DNA from: a virus
DNA length: 38,769 nt
Reading direction: 5' to 3' (one strand)
Virus record (IMG/VR): IMGVR_UViG_3300008266_000337
Span: 1-38,769 of that record
Made by a program: the position numbers and the translations under genes. Below are positions 30,366 to 36,415 of the stretch, in pieces; the first letter of the stretch is position 1; every line of letters starts with the position of its first letter. Under the pieces are notes generated by a model. It saw only the letters and a list, made by a program, of their open reading frames with translations, was not told the DNA's origin and searched no databases.

Positions 30366-31175
30366 TTATTCAGAAATACTCTCATAGGCATAAAATACTG
30401 AATCTTTATGAATTGTGAAGTAAATATCAAAATCTTTATCACAATCTCTGTTTTTACTAAAGAACATTTTACGTTGTAAACCATCTTTAGATCTTTCAAT
30501 ATGACACATTGCATCAGTCATATGTTTTAAACGGTTTGAACCAACGAAATCACCTTGTTTAGTAACTTGTTGGATATTAATAAAAGTGGTATAATATTTA
30601 CCTTTATTATTACCTTTTTTCATTCTATCTTGTAATTGTAAAAACCAAGATTCGGCCATGCTTTCAGTCATACGGTAATTATCTTTAACCATTTCCAAAA
30701 CTTCGGCAATTGAATCAACAGCAATAATATCATAACCTTCATTAAACACATACTCTAAAGTTTCTTTAACTTGTTCAGCATAGTTTTTCAAGAATAAGGT
30801 TTGAACACAAGAGAATTTAGGTAAACGCTTACAATATTTGTAATAACCAATTTCATCCATCTCACCAGAAATAAACAAACATTTATAACCTTGACGAGTA
30901 AAATTAGCTAACATATCTAAAACAACTGTTGATTTACCTGAACCAGGACCACCAGTAATAACCATATTAGTACCAGGCATAATACCACCTTCAGTACTCA
31001 AAATAACATCAACCTCAGAATTAGTTTTCATTGGTTGGAACAAAGCATCACTAAACTTAAGTTCAGAACCTCTTACTAATTTAACAATAGAGGAATCAAA
31101 TTCTTTAACTTCAACTTGTTTAGCAGGACGACCTCTTTTTACAACACTTACATTTTTAATTTCTACGTTTTGCAT
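30366..31175 (-). CDS. RecA/RadA-like ATPase
   Basis: The start is placed at MQNVEIKNVSVV because a conserved AAAGGTTATG-type leader and promoter stand just upstream; longer starts are not supported. The 269-aa product has Walker A GGPGSGKST (residues 75-83), FISGEMD, and Walker B IIAVDSI (150-156), with INIQQVTKQGDFVGS and the KHMTDAMCHIER region that recall RadA/Sms and UvsX-like strand-exchange or helicase-loader ATPases. It probably works in phage DNA recombination or repair. The exact subfamily is not resolved. A palindrome and promoter precede it. Confidence 0.82.
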   Translation of the reverse strand: MQNVEIKNVSVVKRGRPAKQVEVKEFDSSIVKLVRGSELKFSDALFQPMKTNSEVDVILSTEGGIMPGTNMVITGGPGSGKSTVVLDMLANFTRQGYKCLFISGEMDEIGYYKYCKRLPKFSCVQTLFLKNYAEQVKETLEYVFNEGYDIIAVDSIAEVLEMVKDNYRMTESMAESWFLQLQDRMKKGNNKGKYYTTFINIQQVTKQGDFVGSNRLKHMTDAMCHIERSKDGLQRKMFFSKNRDCDKDFDIYFTIHKDSVFYAYESISE

Positions 31176-31200
31176 AACCTTTATTTTATTTCTATGACAT

Positions 31201-31231
31201 GAATATACGAACCGGGATTGAGGGAGCCAAA
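31201..31231 (-). promoter_or_regulatory. Bacteroidota-type promoter for the RadA-like gene
   Basis: TTTGGC, about 20 nt, TATATTCATG, followed by the AAAGGTTATG leader. Confidence 0.8.
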
Positions 31232-31253
31232 AAGATGGTTCTTTTTTCTTCAT

Positions 31254-31268
31254 TTAGAATGGTTCTAA
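31254..31268 (-). promoter_or_regulatory. Palindromic operator-like site (copy c)
   Basis: TTAGAA-CCA-TTCTAA then ATGA, 22 nt upstream of the -33 box. Confidence 0.7.
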
Positions 31269-31318
31269 ATACCCCAATAATTGGCTTAACCATACCCAAT
31301 CCATCTATCCGTATATAC

Positions 31319-31834
31319 TTATATCGGGGAAAATATATTACCCATATCCTCTATTAATCTCACAACCTCTCCCGACGGTAAATCAAAAAACTCACGGTCA
31401 TTTCTATGACGACAATAGCTTAATTTAGAATGAAGAGCTTGTTCAAAATCATATGGACGGGCACATTTGTACCAATAGACTAATTCCCAATCAACAACCA
31501 CACCGGCATTATTTATTTGTTGTAGTCTTTTTTCCGGTTGATTAGTGGTCATACCTATCTTACACATATCCGGATATTGTCTATTAATTAAGACATACAC
31601 ATAGCCTCCAAGGCCATTTTTACGTGATTCATCAGTATTGTGAGATCCTATATAACGGAAATAGATGATAGATTCCCACCCATCGGAGGACGGATATCGT
31701 GGATCTAGAGAAGGTACTCGTGTATGGTGAGTAATATGGGTCATAATACTACCACCATATCCATCAGATTTAGCCTCTATCCGGATATACTCTGGATTAT
31801 TTAGGATTTCATCGGGGGAAAGGTAAATGCTCAT
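31319..31834 (-). CDS. GIY-YIG/T5orf172-type nuclease-like protein
   Basis: The start at MSIYLSPDEILNNPEYI is chosen because it lies 8 nt after the upstream gene. The 171-aa product has a MUG113/T5orf172-like C-terminal half: GYVYVLINRQYPDMCKIG, RLQQINNAG, VYWYKCARPYDFEQALHSKL and REFFDLPSG. These are the positions that correspond to the Y-Y, KIG, E-LH and EWF marks of the GIY-YIG fold. It ends the 32308-31319 operon. The substrate is unknown; homing or defence roles are possible. Confidence 0.75.
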   Translation of the reverse strand: MSIYLSPDEILNNPEYIRIEAKSDGYGGSIMTHITHHTRVPSLDPRYPSSDGWESIIYFRYIGSHNTDESRKNGLGGYVYVLINRQYPDMCKIGMTTNQPEKRLQQINNAGVVVDWELVYWYKCARPYDFEQALHSKLSYCRHRNDREFFDLPSGEVVRLIEDMGNIFSPI

Positions 31835-31842
31835 ATATTTGT

Positions 31843-32040
31843 TTATAATCGCGATTCTATGGCTTTCGCCACCTTCGTCCAATCAATAGCGCTCAACGTT
31901 ATTATACCACATTTAACGCGTATAAACGCACCAAACCGGGCCTCATAATCATAACAAGGTAAATTCCTAACAGATTCAATACAAGCGGGGGTAGATAAAA
32001 GCTTATCGATAGCTTGTTGGGTATATTTTTCGTTAATCAT
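31843..32040 (-). CDS. Small unrecognised protein (65 aa)
   Basis: An open frame with MINEKYTQQAIDKLLSTP and a helix-turn-helix-like spacing, two Cys and mostly charged ends. No family is recognised. Its ATG overlaps the stop of the 23-aa ORF in an ATGA junction. Confidence 0.6.
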   Translation of the reverse strand: MINEKYTQQAIDKLLSTPACIESVRNLPCYDYEARFGAFIRVKCGIITLSAIDWTKVAKAIESRL

Positions 32041-32108
32041 TTAGTAGTTTTTTTACCTAATTTGTAGCCTAGCCAAAGTCCTATTAATAAAGTTGTCAGT
32101 GGGTTCAT
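32037..32108 (-). CDS. 23-aa membrane peptide with coupled translation
   Basis: MNPLTTLLIGLWLGYKLGKK ends in a stop that overlaps the next ATG (ATGA) and starts inside the stop of the previous gene (ATGA). The hydrophobic middle could span a membrane. The tight coupling on both sides is good evidence for a real gene despite its size. Confidence 0.65.
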   Translation of the reverse strand: MNPLTTLLIGLWLGYKLGKKTTK

Positions 32109-32308
32109 TTTTTATCTCCTAATTTAAATTGTGTGTAAACAGCATCAACATCAATCTCAATATCGGTATCTGGAAACATATGAACCAAATACTTCACAAA
32201 ACGTAAACGTTCTTGGGCTTGTTCCATTAATCTTTGTGATTGTAAACATTGGGCTTCAATCATTGCATCACTTAAGTGACTTTGAATTGCTAAACTTACT
32301 CTTATCAT
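32105..32308 (-). CDS. Small helical protein (67 aa)
   Basis: A 67-aa protein that looks helical and Gln/Glu-rich (MIEAQCLQSQRLMEQAQERL). It heads the small operon behind its promoter and the AAAGGTTATG leader. No function is recognised. Confidence 0.65.
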   Translation of the reverse strand: MIRVSLAIQSHLSDAMIEAQCLQSQRLMEQAQERLRFVKYLVHMFPDTDIEIDVDAVYTQFKLGDKK

Positions 32309-32339
32309 AACCTTTATTATTAATTTCTTATTGCGATGG

Positions 32340-32370
32340 GAATATACGAACCCTCCCTCGGGAGGCCAAA
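32340..32370 (-). promoter_or_regulatory. Bacteroidota-type promoter for the 67-aa operon
   Basis: TTTGGCC, about 20 nt, TATATTCCC on the minus strand. CCTCCC/GGGAGG can pair within the spacer. Confidence 0.75.
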
Positions 32371-32376
32371 TAGGGG

Positions 32377-32510
32377 AAAAGAGAGGTTTCGGGTCTTACA
32401 AGGTTTCTGATTAGCCTGATTTTACCTATACTTAATCTAAACCTTTTTTCAGTATAGTCACCTTTATCAGTGGTGTGCTAACTACAGCTTAGCTTAACTG
32501 CCTCTCTTTT
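32377..32510 (-). ncRNA. Pseudoknotted RNA family, copy B
   Basis: An outer 10-bp helix AAAAGAGAGG/CCTCTCTTTT replaces the AAGAAAAAGC/GCTTTTTCTT of copy A. CTGTAGTTAGC pairs with GCTAATCAG, and AGGTTT with AAACCT (copy A: GGGTTT/AAACCC), so stems change with compensation. The conserved pieces TACTGAAAAA, TAGGTA, CTAATCAGAAACC and AAGACCCGAA are shared. It starts at the base after the tRNA-like CCA at 32511. Confidence 0.65.
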
Positions 32511-32614
32511 TGGTAGTTAGGGAAGGATTTGAACCTTCACGCCTTTGCGGTTTATCCGACCCTTCCGGCTACTCTATGGGATAAGTTAGCGTCTACCAAT
32601 TCCGCCACCTAACT
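32511..32614 (-). tRNA. tRNA-like RNA with expanded anticodon arm (Leu-type body)
   Basis: Acceptor AGTTAGG/CCTAACT, D-arm GCGGAATTGGTAGACGC, T-arm GAAGGTTCAAATCCTTC, CCA encoded, and a small CGC/GCG variable arm give a tRNA-Leu body. The anticodon arm is TTATCC/GGATAA with a 21-nt loop in place of 7, so no ordinary anticodon is presented. It might be a tRNA with an insert, or a tRNA-mimic. Confidence 0.55.
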
Positions 32615-32659
32615 ATATTGCCGTCTATTCCGAGCTGTCAACCACTTTTAGGATTTTGT

Positions 32660-32740
32660 AGTCAAGACAGGATTCGAACCTGTAACGATGCAACCATATA
32701 GGATGTGATAACCATTTTCACATTACGCATTACCTGACTA
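32660..32740 (-). ncRNA. tRNA-like RNA with rearranged centre (81 nt)
   Basis: Acceptor AGTCAGG/CTTGACT, T-arm ACAGGTTCGAATCCTGT and a D-arm-like ATGTGA-AAATGGTTA-TCACAT hairpin are present. Between these the chain has ATGC/GCAT pairing instead of a normal anticodon stem, so no anticodon can be placed. Shares its acceptor and T-arm with the RNAs at 34284 and 34478. Confidence 0.5.
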
Positions 32741-32745
32741 TATTT

Positions 32746-33294
32746 TTATTTCATTTCAAAACCATACCAAACAGATCTGTATAATCCGTGTTTATTTTCG
32801 TTTGTATTGCCATACAATACCCCATTTATAACAGCCACCGCATGACCTTGAACAATTAATACAAAACGACCTACTGGATTATTTTCCATAAATGATTTTA
32901 ATGTATATCCGGTTGGTTTTTTATATTGTCTGTTGATTAACACTTTGTTGCTACCAACTGAGTAACTCATATTGCGTGATGGATGAGCCCCTATAAAACT
33001 AATTTTGTAACCGTTTTTGGTTTTACCAATAATTTTCTTGGCATAAGCATTTGTAAATGTACCTTTACGGTCTTGACGTTTTAATTCCTTTTTAACCCAA
33101 GCGTGTGCTTTATCATATGGAATATTTAAGGCAGCCATAAATGCTCTAACTACACAATCGTTATCCTCTGTTTTAGATAATTCACTTTGTGAATCTGCTA
33201 ACTTCATAGTGTCAACGTAAAATTCGGACTTGATAGCCTCTATTTCTTTAACCCTAAAATAACCTGCTGGAACTTGAATTTTTTCTGTAATCAT
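32746..33294 (-). CDS. Papain-like fold protein (possible cysteine peptidase)
   Basis: A 182-aa protein with a candidate nucleophile in TEDNDCVVRAFMAALNI and a histidine block VLIVQGHAVAVINGVLY that fit the Cys...His order of papain-like (C39/NlpC type) enzymes. The N-terminus (IQVPAGYFRVKEI) has no known role. Phage proteins of this type may act in capsid processing or host-protein cleavage; activity is inferred only. It has its own promoter and AAAGGTTATG leader. Confidence 0.65.
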   Translation of the reverse strand: MITEKIQVPAGYFRVKEIEAIKSEFYVDTMKLADSQSELSKTEDNDCVVRAFMAALNIPYDKAHAWVKKELKRQDRKGTFTNAYAKKIIGKTKNGYKISFIGAHPSRNMSYSVGSNKVLINRQYKKPTGYTLKSFMENNPVGRFVLIVQGHAVAVINGVLYGNTNENKHGLYRSVWYGFEMK

Positions 33295-33317
33295 AACCTT
33301 TATTTCTTTAACACGGG

Positions 33318-33348
33318 GAATATATGAACAATTTCTGCGGGAGCCAAA
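33318..33348 (-). promoter_or_regulatory. Bacteroidota-type promoter for the papain-like gene
   Basis: TTTGGC, 20 nt, TATATTCCC and then the AAAGGTTATG leader. Confidence 0.75.
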
Positions 33349-33355
33349 TGGATTT

Positions 33356-33559
33356 TTAAAATATTGGACCTTTTTTCTCTAAGTTTTTTAAATCAAATTC
33401 CTCAATTGAAACATCACCATCTATACCCTCATTATTACTGTATGCGTATCTTAATGCCTCTTCTTTAGTACCGTTGTATAAGGTACTGATGTAGTGACCT
33501 GAACAATCGTATCCACTGTATTCTAACCAAGTAATTTTATATATAACCTTTATTTCCAT
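33356..33559 (-). CDS. Small acidic protein (67 aa), leaderless or ATA-start
   Basis: A 67-aa frame starting MEIKVIYKITWLEYSGYD. Its ATG is only about 5 nt after the -7 box, so translation from it would be leaderless. At the place where other genes carry AAAGGTTATG this one has AAAGGTTATA in frame, which would start at ATA (position 33544). Function is unknown; the C-terminus is acidic (DVSIEEFDL). Confidence 0.55.
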   Translation of the reverse strand: MEIKVIYKITWLEYSGYDCSGHYISTLYNGTKEEALRYAYSNNEGIDGDVSIEEFDLKNLEKKGPIF

Positions 33560-33564
33560 ATCGG

Positions 33565-33595
33565 GAATATACGTATATCCTTTGCGATAGCCAAA
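33565..33595 (-). promoter_or_regulatory. Bacteroidota-type promoter for the 67-aa gene
   Basis: TTTGGC, 20 nt, TATATTCCC. Confidence 0.7.
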
Positions 33596-33893
33596 TTTCT
33601 TTTTAAGAGATCTTTTTTTGGTCTTTTGGATTTTTGAAAATTTTGGCCATATGGACTTTGCGCGCGCATTGGGGGGATATATAAGGATATACCTTGTCGA
33701 GGCGTTATAGGTATATTATATCTAGGGTTACATCTAATACCTTTTCCCCACATATACACGCCCGATGGACTACTGCGCGCGTGGGTACCTAATACGGCTA
33801 TATACCGTATATATGCCGCCCGCCATACTACCATACAACGGGAGTACCCCCATCGGGGTACCCCACGTACTATATAATAATAAAATAAAGGTC
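33596..33893. other. 298-nt non-coding stretch with unusual GC-rich repeats
   Basis: No convincing gene in either strand. It holds GCGCGCGC-like repeats (two copies of GCGCGC), TATACC/GTATAT near-palindromes and a perfect GTACCCC/GGGGTAC hairpin (33844-33861). Its composition is unlike the AT-rich flanks. It may be an origin, a regulatory hub or a recent insertion; nothing decides this. Confidence 0.5.
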
Positions 33894-34067
33894 CTATTTA
33901 CCCTGCATTGATTGCAGTTCCGCGATAACGGCTTTAATTGTTCCAATATGCCATCCACATTCAAATGAGGTGCCACGTTCCAATCCATGTTTTGCCCCCT
34001 CGTCCAACTGGGCGATTAATGTTTTCTCCAGTGCCTTAAGGCGCTGTTGTATCTCTAGTTTACTCAT
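33894..34067 (-). CDS. Small helical protein (57 aa)
   Basis: The start at MSKLEIQQRLKALEKTLIAQ follows the previous stop by one base; an earlier in-frame ATG lies inside the upstream gene. The chain reads HGLERGTSFECGWHIGTIKAVI. No family is recognised. It is the second gene of a two-gene operon. Confidence 0.6.
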   Translation of the reverse strand: MSKLEIQQRLKALEKTLIAQLDEGAKHGLERGTSFECGWHIGTIKAVIAELQSMQGK

Positions 34068-34068
34068 A

Positions 34069-34176
34069 TTATTTTCCTGCTGCTGCATAAAGGGCAATTA
34101 CGGCTACAGCCAAAAATAACACCACCGCAGTAATAATAGCGGTTCCAATTAAACATTCTTTAATAAAATTTTTCAT
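34069..34176 (-). CDS. 35-aa membrane peptide
   Basis: MKNFIKECLIGTAIITAVVL begins a 35-residue chain with one hydrophobic helix ending in AAAGK. Its ATG follows a 40-nt leader behind a promoter; the usual AAAGGTTATG site is AAAGGTTATA there. It shares an operon with the 57-aa gene. Confidence 0.6.
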   Translation of the reverse strand: MKNFIKECLIGTAIITAVVLFLAVAVIALYAAAGK

Positions 34177-34219
34177 GATAAAAATATATTTTTATTTATA
34201 ACCTTTATTTCCATGATGT

Positions 34220-34250
34220 GAATATACGAAATGGATCTCGGGGAGCCAAA
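34220..34250 (-). promoter_or_regulatory. Bacteroidota-type promoter for the 35-aa operon
   Basis: TTTGGC, 20 nt, TATATTCAC. Confidence 0.75.
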
Positions 34251-34283
34251 TAAACTTGCAAGTTTATCTCAAATCTGTTTTTG

Positions 34284-34432
34284 TAGTCAGGACAGGATTC
34301 GAACCTGTATTAGTATTATAGAGACTCTTCACTAACCTGGCTTGACTAAGGGTAGAATAACGAAACATGCGGTTTACATTCTTTGCCTTGCCATCTCTGC
34401 GCCCAGTGCGTCTACCATTCCGCCACCTGACT
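34284..34432 (-). tRNA. tRNA-like RNA with about 59-nt insert in the anticodon arm (Leu-type body)
   Basis: Acceptor AGTCAGG/CCTGACT, D-arm GCGGAATGGTAGACGC, T-arm ACAGGTTCGAATCCTGT, and a variable-arm-like TTAGT/ACTAA. The anticodon stem CTGG/CCAG encloses about 66 nt with its own helices (AGAAT/ATTCT, AAAC/GTTT and AAGG/CCTT). It could be a tRNA with a large insert, or a tRNA-mimic bearing a Y-RNA-like arm. Confidence 0.5.
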
Positions 34433-34477
34433 ATATACACTTCCTCTATTCGTTGTATAGTGTGAACCAACCCATAG

Positions 34478-34598
34478 TAGTCAGGACAGGATTCGAACCT
34501 GCAAAGAAGGGTGTTTACCAACTTCTTTTATTATGGGGATTATTGCACTACCCCTAATCCATGTGCTTTGGATGCGTCAACCATTCCGCCACCTGACT
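34478..34598 (-). tRNA. tRNA-like RNA with expanded variable region
   Basis: Same acceptor and nearly the same T-arm and D-arm as the neighbouring RNA, and an intact 5-bp anticodon stem ATCCA/TGGAT. Its loop AAGCACA would present GCA but has A, not U, at position 33. Between anticodon arm and T-arm lie about 50 extra nt with two hairpins (GGGG/CCCC and AAAGAAG/CTTCTTT). It is directly transcribed from its own promoter. Confidence 0.5.
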
Positions 34599-34628
34599 AT
34601 TTATTATTTCAATGAACTCTAACACGGT

Positions 34629-34659
34629 GAATATACGAACCCTATTCCGGGGAGCCAAA
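34629..34659 (-). promoter_or_regulatory. Bacteroidota-type promoter for the tRNA-like RNAs
   Basis: TTTGGC, 20 nt, TATATTCAC with no CDS behind it before the tRNA-like RNA at 34598. It shows that these RNAs are made from a strong phage promoter. Confidence 0.75.
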
Positions 34660-34660
34660 T

Positions 34661-35043
34661 TTATTTTGACTCCTCTTCATTCATTACATAGGCTTTACAT
34701 GCCCATGACTTGGCGTTCACTGCCTGATACTGGTATTGATTATATAAGGCAGTGTTGTGTAGGTCCTGGTTGATATCACCAACAGTAACCTCTTACCCGC
34801 ACGAGCATACACGGTGATCGGGTAACCACTTTCCATCAAAAACGCAATCGATTGGATGGCTTTAGGTTTGTAATGACGGAATGCCTGGATAGCATTATTG
34901 GCTTCAACCTCACTAGTAACCATAAATCCAGCTTTACATTTAGTGATTACACGGTAAGTACCTTTACCTGCCTCAAATTTATCACCAAATGATAATAATT
35001 GTAAATCTCTGTTTTTAACCGCAATAATAATTTCTTGTTTCAT
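34661..35043 (-). pseudogene. Small protein gene with an apparent -1 frameshift
   Basis: The frame from the ATG runs through ITVYARAGK and then into a poor sequence that stops at 34717. If one A is added in the GGTAAGAGG region (about 34791-34795), the frame continues as GKEVTVGDINQDLHNTALYN and ends at a stop at 34661, giving a 127-aa protein of unknown function with good coding quality throughout. The gene may be broken, edited, or the base may be a sequencing error. It has a promoter, a 22-nt-spaced palindrome and the AAAGGTTATG leader. Confidence 0.6.
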
Positions 35044-35068
35044 AACCTTTATTTAACTTCTACCCCGT

Positions 35069-35098
35069 GAATATACGAACCGGGGTTCGGGGAGCCAA
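35069..35098 (-). promoter_or_regulatory. Bacteroidota-type promoter for the frameshifted gene
   Basis: GTTGGC, about 20 nt, TATATTCAC. Confidence 0.7.
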
Positions 35099-35121
35099 CC
35101 CTGCCACGAAATTTTTGTCAT

Positions 35122-35136
35122 TTAGAACGGTTCTAA
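35122..35136 (-). promoter_or_regulatory. Palindromic operator-like site (copy d)
   Basis: TTAGAA-CCG-TTCTAA then ATGA, 22 nt upstream of the -33 box. Confidence 0.7.
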
Positions 35137-35480
35137 ATAAGATAAGACACCGAAAGCCCTTACGGGCATATTTTTGTTTTTTAGTATGTGGTTTTGTACG
35201 CTGGTTTAGCCATGAGTACTCCACGATCGACATTCATATACGCACTCTGGCGGGTCAGGGGCTACAGGTTGTACCTTGTACGGTGATAAATATATGAAAA
35301 TCCAAAAAGATGTGAGGAATTTGTGAACATTTGCGCGGGACAGTATATATTTCTTTATCTGTACTAGAGGTTGGGGGAGCGATGAAAAGGGGTTAGACCC
35401 GCCTTGATTCCATACCATGTCCACATTCATCTGTTTTCCATATACAATACAAATATCACTATCTTTGGATATCCATATAG
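35137..35480. other. 344-nt non-coding interval with a small hairpin
   Basis: No gene I would support on either strand. It includes a GCCC-TTAC-GGGC hairpin (35156-35167) followed on the plus strand by a T-rich tract, and a patch of mixed GC/AT sequence. The hairpin might separate the two operons. Nothing else stands out. Confidence 0.5.
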
Positions 35481-35588
35481 TTATTGTTTTCCATCCACTC
35501 GTGCCTCGGTGATGTCACTAAAGCGCTCATATATCACTGTTACCTCGTCTATTAACGCATCCAACTCATCAATGGTCAAACCATGCAT
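35481..35588 (-). CDS. Possible 35-aa ORF
   Basis: A frame reading MHGLTIDELDALIDEVTVIY ends in a stop and has an acidic-helical coding look; it could extend upstream without an ATG to the stop of the previous gene. It may be a real small gene or a decayed end of the 96-aa gene. Confidence 0.4.
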   Translation of the reverse strand: MHGLTIDELDALIDEVTVIYERFSDITEARVDGKQ

Positions 35589-35617
35589 TAACGATCTAAC
35601 ATCGTCTATAAACTAAA

Positions 35618-35908
35618 CTAATGTTGTTTCTCAATTATCGCTACAGCCGGTCTACAATTCATCGAATCAATGTATTCAACGAAATCATTTAACACATTAA
35701 TTGCCTCCTCATGTTCACCCACTCTACCGTACGATTCGATATCGTTCAGGTATAAACTGATACACGTCCTGAGATCATCCATGTCGATTGATGTACCTGG
35801 ATTATGATTGTTTCTCTCCATCATTGTTTCTCCATTTCCGATGATTGGATTGCCGTATTGGTCCCAGCTAATGTCTAGCGGATTGTATTGTTCGTTATTG
35901 TTGTTCAT
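35618..35908 (-). CDS. Unrecognised 96-aa protein
   Basis: An acidic, Asn-rich chain (YNPLDISWDQYGNPIIGNG) with a helical C-terminal half (DLRTCISLYLNDIESYGRVG). It overlaps the 112-aa gene by 4 nt, as an operon member. No function is recognised. Confidence 0.65.
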   Translation of the reverse strand: MNNNNEQYNPLDISWDQYGNPIIGNGETMMERNNHNPGTSIDMDDLRTCISLYLNDIESYGRVGEHEEAINVLNDFVEYIDSMNCRPAVAIIEKQH

Positions 35909-36243
35909 TTGTTACGTCCCCACTTTTTTTCCGGTTCATCAAAGTATTCAGCATAAGTTTTTTTTAATTCATCCAAGGCATAAAATACATAATCGTCAGA
36001 AAATACCTTGTGAATATAACTTTCTTTATTGTCAAGTAAAGCACCAAATGCTCTTTTAATCTCAATTAACGCTAATACGCTAATTTCTACCTTATCGTTG
36101 TATAGGTCTCTTTTTTTATTGTTATCCATTTGTTCTATAAATTTAAGTACCTCCTCACACATTTTGGATGCCGAGTAGTCTCTACGTTCAATAATTTCAC
36201 CATACAGGAATTGTTTTATTTGTTCGATTTGTTTATTGTTCAT
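35905..36243 (-). CDS. Unrecognised 112-aa protein
   Basis: A charged helical protein (MNNKQIEQIKQFLYGEIIER), with an EKKWGRNK tail. It overlaps the neighbours on both sides by a few bases. No family is recognised. Confidence 0.65.
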   Translation of the reverse strand: MNNKQIEQIKQFLYGEIIERRDYSASKMCEEVLKFIEQMDNNKKRDLYNDKVEISVLALIEIKRAFGALLDNKESYIHKVFSDDYVFYALDELKKTYAEYFDEPEKKWGRNK

Positions 36244-36415
36244 TATCTTCTATATGATTATGAATTAACTCACACACCCAAGCATTTTCAAGTTCATAAA
36301 TACCACAATGCAATAATGCATCATCGTAATCATTGAATATCTTAACATTGCCATCAACATTTTTGAAAAATTCTTGGCTAACAATGTCTACAATTATGTA
36401 TTGTTTATTGCCCAT
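36233..36415 (-). CDS. Unrecognised acidic protein (60 aa)
   Basis: The second methionine (MGNKQYIIVDIVSQE) is chosen because the first would overlap the previous gene by 32 nt; the alternative start at 36436 adds 7 residues. The chain carries FNDYDDALLHCGIY and an acidic end. Function unknown. Confidence 0.6.
   Translation of the reverse strand: MGNKQYIIVDIVSQEFFKNVDGNVKIFNDYDDALLHCGIYELENAWVCELIHNHIEDNEQ

Noticed and set aside
33770-33988. 72-aa minus-strand frame over the GC-rich island
   Set aside because: No promoter or leader, overlaps the 57-aa gene in another frame, and the composition follows the non-coding island.
34284-34432. Group I intron in a tRNA
   Set aside because: The insert of about 59 nt is far shorter than any known group I intron and shows no conserved P/Q/R/S core.
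35067-35297. Plus-strand 76-aa frame in the 35-kb gap
   Set aside because: Starts in the promoter of the opposite strand and has no coding features.
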